Virus record (IMG/VR): IMGVR_UViG_3300044858_000190
Coordinates: 1 to 28,422 of that record
Source of the DNA: a virus
Reading direction: 5' to 3' (one strand)
Length of the DNA stretch: 28,422 nt
Numbering within the stretch: the first letter of the stretch is position 1; every line of letters begins with the position of its first letter. Both the position numbers and the translations under genes were made by a program. Shown here one piece after another: positions 5,380 to 12,825 of this stretch. Below the pieces are notes generated by a model. The model was not told where the DNA came from and ran no database searches. It was given only the letters and a program-made list of their open reading frames with translations.

Positions 5380-7794
5380 ATGGCCAGTACGTACAGCAAC
5401 CTCAAAATCCAGTTGATGGCGACTGGCGAGAACCTCTCGACTTGGGGGGCTACGACCAACGTAAACCTCGGTACGGCTTTGGAAGAAGCCATTACCGGGA
5501 CGGCAGACGTGACGTTCGCCAGCGGGAACGTTACCCTTACGTTGACCAACGTAAACACCAGTCAGACGGCTCGAAATCTGCGTTTGAACCTGACGGGTAC
5601 GACGGGGGGCGCTAGGGACTTGATTGTCCCGGCTACCGAGAAACTCTACGCGGTCAACAACGGCTGCGCCGACGCTATTACGGTCAAGAACGCTACGGGC
5701 ACAGGCATCGCGGTCCCTGCGGGCAAGACCATGTGGGTCTTCAACAACGGCACGAACGTCCTCGACGTCGTGACTCACCTTACGTCCCTTACTCTTGGCT
5801 CAGCACTCCCGGTGGCCAGCGGGGGCACGGGCGTTACGACTTCCACCGGCTCTGGCAACACCGTCCTCTCCACCTCTCCGGTGCTCACCACCCCTAACAT
5901 CGGCGTGCCCAGCTTCGCTACGCTGACTAATGCCACTGGACTGCCGATCTCCACGGGCGTCTCTGGTCTGGGAACCAACGTCGCTACCTTCCTTGCAACC
6001 CCCAGCTCAGCCAACCTAGCCGCTGCCGTCACCAACGAGACGGGTAGTGGCCTACTGGTCTTTGCCACCTCTCCAGTGCTCACTACCCCCAACATCGGTG
6101 TGCCTTCGTTTGCCACGCTGACTAACGCCACTGGCCTGCCGCTCAGCACGGGTATTACCGGCACACTCCCTGTTGCCAACGGCGGCACGGGCCAAACGAC
6201 CTACACCGATGGACAACTGCTTGTCGGCAACACGACGGGTAATACGCTCGCTAAGGCTACGCTTACGGCGGGCTCCGGTGTCGCGATTACGAACGGTGCC
6301 GGGTCTATTACGATTTCGGCTACCGGCTCGGGCGGCTCGGTTACGAGCGTCAGCGGCTCGGGTGGAACCACGGGCCTCACCCTGACGGGCGGCCCTATTA
6401 CGACTTCCGGTACGCTCACGCTTGGGGGCACTCTGGCGGTTGCTAACGGTGGCACGGGCGTTACGGCTTCCACCGGCTCTGGCAATAACGTCCTCTCCAC
6501 CTCTCCGGTGCTCACCACCCCCAACATTGGCGTGCCCAGCTTCGCTACGCTGACTAATGCCACTGGCCTGCCGATCTCCACGGGTGTGTCCGGGCTAGGG
6601 ACCAACGTCGCTACCTTCCTTGCAACTCCGTCTTCGGCCAACCTAGCCGCTGCTGTCACCAACGAGACGGGTAGCGGCCTGCTGGTCTTCGGCACCTCTC
6701 CGGTGCTCACCACCCCCAACATCGGCGTCCCGAGCTTCGCTACGCTGACTAATGCCACAGGGCTGCCGATATCCACGGGTGTGTCCGGGCTGGGAACCAA
6801 CGTCGCTACGTTCCTTGCGACTCCGTCTTCGGCTAACCTCGCCGCTACCATCACCGACGAAACGGGTAGCGGCCTACTGGTTTTTGCCACCTCTCCGGTG
6901 CTCACTACCCCCAACATCGGCGTGCCCAGCTTCGCCACACTGACTAATGCTACTGGCCTCCCGCTCACTACGGGCGTTACAGGTACGCTGGCGGTTGCTA
7001 ACGGCGGCACGGGGGTCACGGCTTCTACCGGCTCTGGCAATAACGTCCTCTCCACCTCTCCGGTGCTCACTACCCCCAACATCGGCGTGCCCAGCTTCGC
7101 CACACTGACTAACGCTACTGGCTTGCCGCTCGGCACGGGTATTACCGGTACTCTTCTCGTCGTTAACGGCGGCACGGGGGTCACGACTTCCACCGGCTCC
7201 GGCAGCACCGTCCTGTCCACCTCTCCCGTGCTGACTACCCCCAACATTGGCGTGCCCAGCTTTGCTACGCTGACTAACGCTACTGGCCTCCCACTCACTA
7301 CGGGCGTGACAGGCGTTCTACCGGTCGCCAACGGCGGTACTGGAGGCACTCTACCGGTCGCCAACGGCGGTACCGGCAGCACAGATGCAGCTTCGGCTCG
7401 CACTGCGCTAAGCGCGGCTGTGTCGGGCACGAACAACGACATCACGAGTTTCAGCGCCCTGACTACGGCGGCTATGCAGGCTATCCTTTCAGGCGCGATA
7501 TCAGTCTCGCTGGCAACTGGGGGTTATATCCGTTTTGGTGCCTCTGGCTCGCTGGTGCTCCAATGGGACACGGTTTCGCTGGCGGACGACACGCAGGCTA
7601 CATTTACGCTGCCTCTAGCGTATGTAACGGCGCATCTGGGGGCCGTAGCCGTGGTCAACTCCACAAGCTCGCCCGGCGCTGGCTCTGCCCTGAGTGCATA
7701 TGTCGGCACTCGAGGACTCACAAACATTCAACTGGCGCAGGGCTCGGTTGTCACTAGCGGTTCCACAGTGACGTACTTCTCGTGGGGGTACTAA
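5380..7794 (+). CDS. Repeat-built tail fibre protein, 804 aa
   Basis: ATG 5380 follows a TAAGGA site. Residues 1-142 form an N-terminal virion-attachment-like domain starting MASTYSNLKIQLMATGENLS and including TWGATTNVNLGTALEEAITG, a start common in phage fibres. Residues 143-666 consist of two kinds of repeat: seven copies of a 24-residue block that starts SPVLTTPNIGVPSF and ends TNATGLP, and seven copies of an LPVANGGTG-type block. Residues about 714-804 (GGYIRFGASGSLVLQW to the final VTYFSWGY) resemble the gp53-like C-terminal knob of putative tail fibres, with LQW and a terminal aromatic strand. The protein presumably trimerises and binds the host surface. The DNA repeats make length changes by recombination likely. 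It lies between the lysis cassette and the nozzle gene. Confidence 0.85.
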   Translation: MASTYSNLKIQLMATGENLSTWGATTNVNLGTALEEAITGTADVTFASGNVTLTLTNVNTSQTARNLRLNLTGTTGGARDLIVPATEKLYAVNNGCADAITVKNATGTGIAVPAGKTMWVFNNGTNVLDVVTHLTSLTLGSALPVASGGTGVTTSTGSGNTVLSTSPVLTTPNIGVPSFATLTNATGLPISTGVSGLGTNVATFLATPSSANLAAAVTNETGSGLLVFATSPVLTTPNIGVPSFATLTNATGLPLSTGITGTLPVANGGTGQTTYTDGQLLVGNTTGNTLAKATLTAGSGVAITNGAGSITISATGSGGSVTSVSGSGGTTGLTLTGGPITTSGTLTLGGTLAVANGGTGVTASTGSGNNVLSTSPVLTTPNIGVPSFATLTNATGLPISTGVSGLGTNVATFLATPSSANLAAAVTNETGSGLLVFGTSPVLTTPNIGVPSFATLTNATGLPISTGVSGLGTNVATFLATPSSANLAATITDETGSGLLVFATSPVLTTPNIGVPSFATLTNATGLPLTTGVTGTLAVANGGTGVTASTGSGNNVLSTSPVLTTPNIGVPSFATLTNATGLPLGTGITGTLLVVNGGTGVTTSTGSGSTVLSTSPVLTTPNIGVPSFATLTNATGLPLTTGVTGVLPVANGGTGGTLPVANGGTGSTDAASARTALSAAVSGTNNDITSFSALTTAAMQAILSGAISVSLATGGYIRFGASGSLVLQWDTVSLADDTQATFTLPLAYVTAHLGAVAVVNSTSSPGAGSALSAYVGTRGLTNIQLAQGSVVTSGSTVTYFSWGY
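5806..7377 (+). repeat. Interspersed coding repeats of the tail fibre gene
   Basis: The 72-base unit (SPVLTT...NATGLP) starts at 5875, 6070, 6502, 6697, 6892, 7057 and 7222. The 27-base LPVANGGTG-type unit starts at 5806, 6166, 6433, 6988, 7153, 7318 and 7351. Two linker types separate the long units: a 41-codon linker with STGVSGLGTNVATFLATPSS (giving a 195-base period at 5875, 6502 and 6697) and a 31-codon linker containing the NGGTG block (165-base period at 6892 and 7057). One 120-codon unique insert lies between 6142 and 6501. All copies are in frame and nearly identical in protein, with mainly silent differences. Confidence 0.95.
7318..7373 (+). repeat. Short direct repeat, two identical 23-base copies
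   Basis: The 23-base segments 7318-7340 and 7351-7373 are identical (both begin CTACCGGTCGCC) and are offset by 33 bases, that is 11 codons, so each encodes LPVANGGT. It is the only immediate duplication of the NGGTG block in the fibre and looks more recent than the other copies, because the others differ at silent positions. Confidence 0.9.
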
Positions 7795-9708
7795 GTGTCG
7801 TTCCTGAAGCTCCAGTTCCGCCCCGGAGTTAACCGGGACCAAACCAACTACTCCAGCGAGGGTGGGTGGTATGAGTGCGACAAGATCAGGTTCCGCTCCG
7901 GCTACCCTGAGAAGCTCGGCGGCTGGGTTAAGTCCACGCCTACGGCGTTTTTCGGTGTGTGCCGCCAGCTATGGGACTGGGTTTCGTCCTATTCAGATAA
8001 CTTCCTGTCACTTGGCACCAACAACAAGGTCTACATCGAGTCCGGCGGTGTCTTTAACGACATCACGCCGCTGCGGGCGACTACCCCCACAATCACTACC
8101 CCAAACAGCAACGACTGCGTGGCTACGACTAATGGCTCGCGCGTGGTCACCATCAACCTCGGCGTGCCGCACGACGCGGAGACAGGGTCTTTCGTTACGA
8201 TTTCTGGGGTTACAGGTACTGTAGGCGGTATCCCGGACTCTGAGATCAACGCTAACCACCAGATCACGGTTATCGACTCGGACTCGTTCTCGTTCTCAGT
8301 TGCCACGGCGGCGTCTTCTACGGTTGCTGCGGGCGGCGGCCTGCTCATCACACTCAGTTTTGAAATCCTCCCCGGCTACGCTATCACGACGGCAGGCTAC
8401 GGTTGGGGCGCGGGCACTTGGGGGCGCGGTTACTGGGGTCTCGGGTCTACCGCCCCCGTGCTTTTTCCGCAGCGCGACTGGTGGTTCGACAACTTCGACA
8501 ACGACCTAGCCATGAACATCCGCAACGGGCCCGGTTACTGGTGGGTGCGCGGGACCGCCGCTGATCCCGGCTCCGCGCTCGCGACGCGGGCTATAGCGCT
8601 TTCCGCCTACGCCGACGACGAAGGTTTCACCGCCAACTCGGTCCCCGTGAAGATCATGCAGCTTCTGGTGTCCCAGAACGACAAGCATTTGATCGCTTTC
8701 GGCGCTGTGCCGTTTGGCAGCACTTCAGAGGCGGACTTCGACCCCCTGCTTATCCGTTGGGCGGACCAAAACACTCCGGGGGATTGGACTCCATCCACCA
8801 CCAACACCGCAGGAGACCTGCGCGTCTCCCGGGGCTCCAGCATCATTCGCGCTATGCCTACCCGGCAGGAAATCCTCGTCTGGACGGACACGCACCTTTA
8901 CGCGCTCCAGTTCCTCGGGACCTCGGACGTCTTCGGCCTGCAGGAGTACGCGGACAACATCTCTATCATTTCGTCTAGGGCGTGCATTTCGGCGGCCAAC
9001 GTCACCTACTGGATGGGGCAGGACAAGTTTTACGCCTACACCGGTCGGGTGGAGACCCTCCCCTGCACCTTGCGCAATCACGTCTTCAAGAACATCAACA
9101 CGGAACAAGCGGACCAGATTATCTGCGGCACGAACGAAGGGTGGAATGAAGTCTGGTGGTTCTATCCGAGCGCGCAGTCGAGTTGGAACGACAGTTACGT
9201 CGTGTTTAACTACCTCGAAAAAATCTGGTACTACGGCACCATCGAACGTACGGCGTGGCTGGACACCCCCCTGCGCCCGTACCCCCAAGCCTGTAACAGC
9301 GACTCGACCGCAACCTCGGGGTACCTCTACAGCCACGAAGCGGGGCTGGACGACGACGAAAGCGCAATGGAAGCCTATATCCAGTCGAACGACTTCGACC
9401 TCGGCGACGGCGACAAGTTCATGCTTACCCGCAGGGTCATTCCGGACGTAGGGTTTTCTGGGTCTACAGCAGACGAACCTACGGTAACGATGCAGCTGCG
9501 CCCGCGTAATTTTCCCGGCAGTGCGTACAGGGGTGACGCTCAAGACACCCGGAACGTCATCGAGTCTTCGGTGGACGTCTACACTGAGCAGGTCTTTATC
9601 CGCGCCCGTGCCCGGCAGATGGCGTTCAAGATCGCTTCTTCTGCGCTCGGAGTGAACTGGCAGGTTGGGTCCCCAAGACTGGACATGCGGGAAGACGGAC
9701 TCAAGTAG
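7795..9708 (+). CDS. Tail nozzle / stabilisation-like virion protein, 637 aa
   Basis: GTG 7795 immediately follows the fibre TAA, with a GGGGG element about 5 bases upstream. The N-terminus MSFLKLQFRPGVNRDQTNYS followed by EGGWYECDKIRFRSGYPEKL is a characteristic opening of phage stabilisation proteins related to P22 gp10 and of podovirus nozzle proteins. The long middle is beta-rich and Trp-rich (WGAGTWGRGYWGLG, NGPGYWWVRG), includes a TPGDWTPSTTNTAGDLRVSR block and blade-like repeats (ILVWTDTHLYALQFLG, YWMGQDKFYAYTGRVETLPC), which suits a beta-propeller. An Ig-like insert is likely at about residues 85-190 (Thr/Val-rich). It is longer than P22 gp10 (about 470 aa), partly because of this insert. 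It would form the tail tip channel below the adaptor. Confidence 0.75.
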   Translation: MSFLKLQFRPGVNRDQTNYSSEGGWYECDKIRFRSGYPEKLGGWVKSTPTAFFGVCRQLWDWVSSYSDNFLSLGTNNKVYIESGGVFNDITPLRATTPTITTPNSNDCVATTNGSRVVTINLGVPHDAETGSFVTISGVTGTVGGIPDSEINANHQITVIDSDSFSFSVATAASSTVAAGGGLLITLSFEILPGYAITTAGYGWGAGTWGRGYWGLGSTAPVLFPQRDWWFDNFDNDLAMNIRNGPGYWWVRGTAADPGSALATRAIALSAYADDEGFTANSVPVKIMQLLVSQNDKHLIAFGAVPFGSTSEADFDPLLIRWADQNTPGDWTPSTTNTAGDLRVSRGSSIIRAMPTRQEILVWTDTHLYALQFLGTSDVFGLQEYADNISIISSRACISAANVTYWMGQDKFYAYTGRVETLPCTLRNHVFKNINTEQADQIICGTNEGWNEVWWFYPSAQSSWNDSYVVFNYLEKIWYYGTIERTAWLDTPLRPYPQACNSDSTATSGYLYSHEAGLDDDESAMEAYIQSNDFDLGDGDKFMLTRRVIPDVGFSGSTADEPTVTMQLRPRNFPGSAYRGDAQDTRNVIESSVDVYTEQVFIRARARQMAFKIASSALGVNWQVGSPRLDMREDGLK

Positions 9709-10392
9709 ATGGCTCTTGAACGCTTCCGCGCACCACCGCTGCCCAACCCTCCGCAGGACTACGACCCCACCTACGTTCGGCAACTGATACGGACGCTGGA
9801 GCTGTATTTCTCCCAGCTCGACTCTTTTACCCCCAACCAAGCGCAGTCTTACCGGGCGGACAACTTCTACGGCGGCGCGTTCTTCGGCGACGGCAAGGGG
9901 CTCGATACGCCTTTTAACCAACTGCTGAGCAACACGAGCCAAACAGCCGCTGCGGTTGATATCGCCTACCCCCTTACGCTGGATACGTCTGAGTTCCCCG
10001 ACGGTATCTCCATCGTGAGTAGCTCTAGGATTACGTTTGCGTCGGCTGGGGCCTACGTCTTGTCTTTCAGCATACAGCTGGAGAGCACGTCATCTACAAC
10101 TGAGCACGCGGACATATGGCTGCGGAAAAACGGGACCGACATCCCGGCGTCCAACAGCCGGTTCGGTATCCCTGCACGGAAGGGCGCTAGCAACCCTGCT
10201 GCCCTTATCGCGACGACCCCGTTGACGATCACTGTGGCGGCCAACGACTACGTGCAAATCATGTGGTGTGTGTCCAGCACATCAGTCTCTGTAAAGTACT
10301 ACCCCGCTGTTGCGTATTCTGCGGGCGTCACCCCCGCTATCCCGGCCACACCCTCTGCTATTGTCGGGGTGAGTTTTGCTTCTTCTACGTAA
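9709..10392 (+). CDS. Virion protein with C1q/TNF-like jelly-roll domain
   Basis: ATG 9709 abuts the preceding TAG. Residues 1-45 form an attachment-type helix opening MALERFRAPPLPNPPQDYDP and containing YVRQLIRTLELYFSQLDS, recurrent in proteins next to phage nozzle genes. Residues about 75-227 fit a C1q/TNF-like jelly roll: ITFASAGAYVLSFSIQLEST, then HADIWLRKNGTDIPASNSRF, then TITVAANDYVQIMWCVSSTS, which reproduce the usual F--AG-Y-----Q, W---NG--I--S and ---GD-V---W strands. It probably trimerises on the tail as a short spike or appendage base. The final residues are Ala/Pro/Val-rich. Its stop lies inside the inverted repeat at 10385-10411. Confidence 0.75.
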   Translation: MALERFRAPPLPNPPQDYDPTYVRQLIRTLELYFSQLDSFTPNQAQSYRADNFYGGAFFGDGKGLDTPFNQLLSNTSQTAAAVDIAYPLTLDTSEFPDGISIVSSSRITFASAGAYVLSFSIQLESTSSTTEHADIWLRKNGTDIPASNSRFGIPARKGASNPAALIATTPLTITVAANDYVQIMWCVSSTSVSVKYYPAVAYSAGVTPAIPATPSAIVGVSFASST

Positions 10393-10411
10393 TCTGATAC
10401 TGTTTACGTAG
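10385..10411 (+). promoter_or_regulatory. 8-bp perfect inverted repeat around the end of the jelly-roll gene
   Basis: CTACGTAA (10385-10392) and TTACGTAG (10404-10411) are exact reverse complements separated by 11 bases. The left arm contains the TAA stop of the preceding gene. There is no T-tract after it, so it is not a standard terminator. It could be an operator for a dimeric protein, an mRNA processing or stabilising hairpin, or chance. It lies in the largest gap of the late cluster, immediately before the ejection genes. Confidence 0.5.
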
Positions 10412-10425
10412 CCCGCCACCTGTCG

Positions 10426-10444
10426 CTGGCCGTTGTGCGGCCAG
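10426..10444 (+). promoter_or_regulatory. GC-rich stem-loop before the ejection gene block
   Basis: CTGGCCG (10426-10432) pairs perfectly with CGGCCAG (10438-10444) around a 5-base TTGTG loop. No T-tract follows. It is 15 bases after the 8-bp inverted repeat and 36 bases before the next start codon. It may protect or process the downstream mRNA, or pause polymerase; no promoter consensus was recognised around it. Confidence 0.5.
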
Positions 10445-10480
10445 ACTTGCAACTGTCGTACCGCCGTAAAGGTCACCGCC

Positions 10481-12349
10481 ATGTTCAACGCCCCCTCGCC
10501 ATCCTTTACGAGCCCCCAAACGCTTCCGACGAGCCCCGGCGCCGCCGCGCCGCAGCCGTCCCCCTACCCCGCGCCCACTCCCCCCGCGCAGTTTACCGCT
10601 CCGCCCCCGCAACCTCTGCAGGGGGGTTTCTTTGGTGGCATGAACCAGCGCTCGACCCCGGGCGTCAGCCCACGTCTCCCGGGTATGATGTCTACACCTG
10701 CCAGTACAGCCCAGAGCATGCAAGGTTATGGCCGTGGTAACGACACCATGCTTATGCACGTCACCCCCGGTGAAGTGCAGGGACTCCAAGCACTGGCGCA
10801 GCGGCACGGCGGCTCGCTGACCACTAACCCCCATACGGGTCTGCCGGAGGCTGGGTTCCTCGAAGATATTCTCCCGATGCTCGCGGGCGGCTTGCTTACG
10901 ATGATCCCCGGTGTGGGTCCTCTTATGGCTGCAGGTCTCGTGGGCGGCGGCACTGGACTAGCTACGGGCAGCCTTGAGAAAGGGCTTATGGCGGGTCTCG
11001 GCGCGTTCGGCGGCGCGTCACTTGGTAGCGCGATTGGCGGTCTGGGCGCGGGTGCGAGCCAAGCGGCGGCTACTACAGCAGCTAATACCGCCGTTAATCC
11101 TGCGTTGACTGCGGCGGCTACTAACGCCGCTAGTCCCGCACTGACTGCAGCAACTACTAACGCCGCAGGTACCCTAGGTACACAAGGTCTCTCAGGTCTC
11201 GGGCAGGCCGCAGGCTCTACGGGGTCAGCTCTTGCGAGCGCTCCGTCGCCGAATATAGCTTCACTCGCTGCGCAAGGGGCTCAAAACGCGCTCCCCTCCG
11301 CTGTACAGCCCGGCATAATGCAGCAGTTGCTCGGGCAACAAACCGGCGACAAAGTCGCTGCGTTCGGTAAAGACTTCGCGCAGGCGGCGTCTGGCGGGGA
11401 TAAAATCAGCCCGATGCGCACAGGTCTCGCTGCGCTTGGCGCTTCGGCTCCCGTTCTGCAGGCCATGCAGCCGACCTACGAGCCCTACGAGAAAGACGAC
11501 GGGGGCTTCAACTACGAGGGTCCGTACACCCCGACCCAGCGCACGCCGCGCTTCCGGGGCCCCAACGCTAACCTCGGGGATAGCTCGGAGTTCAGCTACT
11601 TCGACAACGTCAACCCCTACCCGGGTTTCCAGCCCGCCCCCAAGGTCTTCGCTGAAGGTGGTGAAGTAGCCCGAACAGAAGACCGTGCGCTCCGCATGCC
11701 TACTGCGGGATATCAGGCCGGTATGGGCGCGGAACACAACTACAACTTCCGACCGGTGACCCCCGCTGCGAGCATGCAGATGGGGATGCCTACCCCTGTG
11801 CAGAGTGGTGGCCGCCAGAGCTTCGCGGAGATGATCGCGAGTTCTAGGAACAAGAAAACCCCCGACGACGTGACCAGCGCCCCCAACATGCGCAAGTACC
11901 GCTACGACCCGCGAACGCAGAGCGTCATGGAGGACGGCAACTACGGCGGTGCCATGGGTGGACTGGAGGGCTTGAATATCGGGCGCTTCGCCGCAGGCGG
12001 TAACGTGAACCTGCGCGACGGCTCCTTCGTTGTGGATGCACGCACGGTGTCTGAGCTGGGTAATGGTAGCAGCGGCGCGGGGCAGGAGCTTCTTGCTCGT
12101 CATGGAGGCCAGCCGATCCGGGGTCCGGGGGATGGCGTCAGCGACTCTATTCCGGCTAGTATCGGCGGACGCCAACGCGCGAAGGTCGCCCGTGACGAGG
12201 TTAAGTTCGACCCGGAAGCGGTGCGGCGGCTCGGTGGCGGTGATCTGCAGCGTGGGGCCAAGAAGCTCTACGCGCTCATGGAAAAAGCCCAGAAAGCCCG
12301 TAAGGCAGCGGGTCGGGGGCAAGACACGAAGCTGAGGAAGAAGCTGTGA
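10481..12349 (+). CDS. Internal virion (ejection) protein, 622 aa
   Basis: I place the start at ATG 10481, behind AAAGG at 10468-10472; the frame extends 5' to 10433 but those codons (MCGQTCNCRTAV) lie over the stem-loop. Residues 1-55 are Pro/Ser/Thr-rich. MLMHVTPGEVQGLQALAQRH (about residues 89-108) is a block I know from phage internal proteins. Two glycine-zipper-like hydrophobic segments follow, at about 129-163 (MIPGVGPLMAAGLVGGGTG) and 168-191, which could insert into a membrane. Ala/Thr/Asn repeats come next. The C-terminal part has SFVVDARTVSELGNGSSGAG and a GAKKLYALMEKAQKARK helix, another recurrent pair. It is probably the T7 gp14-like member of the ejectosome, but homology to gp14 is not visible in sequence. 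Confidence 0.65.
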   Translation: MFNAPSPSFTSPQTLPTSPGAAAPQPSPYPAPTPPAQFTAPPPQPLQGGFFGGMNQRSTPGVSPRLPGMMSTPASTAQSMQGYGRGNDTMLMHVTPGEVQGLQALAQRHGGSLTTNPHTGLPEAGFLEDILPMLAGGLLTMIPGVGPLMAAGLVGGGTGLATGSLEKGLMAGLGAFGGASLGSAIGGLGAGASQAAATTAANTAVNPALTAAATNAASPALTAATTNAAGTLGTQGLSGLGQAAGSTGSALASAPSPNIASLAAQGAQNALPSAVQPGIMQQLLGQQTGDKVAAFGKDFAQAASGGDKISPMRTGLAALGASAPVLQAMQPTYEPYEKDDGGFNYEGPYTPTQRTPRFRGPNANLGDSSEFSYFDNVNPYPGFQPAPKVFAEGGEVARTEDRALRMPTAGYQAGMGAEHNYNFRPVTPAASMQMGMPTPVQSGGRQSFAEMIASSRNKKTPDDVTSAPNMRKYRYDPRTQSVMEDGNYGGAMGGLEGLNIGRFAAGGNVNLRDGSFVVDARTVSELGNGSSGAGQELLARHGGQPIRGPGDGVSDSIPASIGGRQRAKVARDEVKFDPEAVRRLGGGDLQRGAKKLYALMEKAQKARKAAGRGQDTKLRKKL

Positions 12350-12825
12350 GAGAAATGCTAGAGTTCGATACTCCTGAATGGCAAGCACTTCGCAACGAGA
12401 AGCTCCAAGAGTGGATACAAGACCCTTACGCCATCCGGTTTATCGTAGACTTCGCTGACACCTGCGAACTGTTTGACGACATGATCGACCGGGATAAACC
12501 CCTCGAAGACGACCACATCGTGCGGGTGCTGTTCAAAGTCCTTACCGAAATCCCGCTGAACCCTTTTTTCGACCGGTTCAAGAGTCAGCTTATCCCTATC
12601 ATAATCACGGGGATTAACGCTTGGCTGGACTCCACTGAGCTGGAAAACGGGTCCGACAACGACAAGGTTTTCGCTTACGTGCTCCGAGACTGGTACATGG
12701 AGTTTGTGGCGTACGTCGTGTATCTTACCCGGGGCAGAGACTACATGCGGGATACGAGCATGGAAATCCGCCAGTTCTTTACTCACCACGAAACGCTCGA
12801 AGAGTATAAGGAAAAAATGGCATGA
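12346..12825 (+). CDS. Conserved phage hypothetical protein, helical, 159 aa
   Basis: The frame begins with GTG 12346, overlapping the previous TGA (GTGA); ATG 12355 is an alternative start, nine bases downstream. The protein is acidic and almost all helical: EWQALRNEKLQEWIQDPYAI, then DTCELFDDMIDRDKPLEDDH, LFKVLTEIPLNPFFDRFKSQ, then VFAYVLRDWYMEFVAYVVYL. The order (helix, --DDMID-DKP--D--I, L-EIP-NPF) recurs in phage hypothetical proteins located next to internal virion genes. The DDMID element resembles an acidic metal-binding motif, but this is not enough to propose an enzyme. It could be a chaperone or structural partner of the large proteins on both sides. Its stop overlaps the next ATG as ATGA. 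Confidence 0.65.
   Translation: MREMLEFDTPEWQALRNEKLQEWIQDPYAIRFIVDFADTCELFDDMIDRDKPLEDDHIVRVLFKVLTEIPLNPFFDRFKSQLIPIIITGINAWLDSTELENGSDNDKVFAYVLRDWYMEFVAYVVYLTRGRDYMRDTSMEIRQFFTHHETLEEYKEKMA

Noticed and set aside
6201-7445. Long antisense open frame opposite the tail fibre repeats (414 codons)
   Set aside because: It exists because the repeated coding unit has no stops on the other strand; its product is a mirror of the repeats (Val/Pro/Thr) with no ribosome-binding site or family resemblance.
8725-9942. Antisense open frame opposite the nozzle gene (405 codons)
   Set aside because: Spans the boundary of two well supported sense genes, Arg/Val-rich, no start signal, no recognised motif.
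10433-10480. Upstream extension of the 622-aa ejection protein (MCGQTCNCRTAV...)
   Set aside because: No ribosome-binding site, lies on the stem-loop, and its Cys-rich composition differs from the rest; ATG 10481 has AAAGG upstream.
12475-12510. DDMID element in the 159-aa protein as a terpene-synthase-like DDxxD motif
   Set aside because: The protein is too short, has no second metal-binding motif, and its overall pattern matches phage hypothetical proteins.
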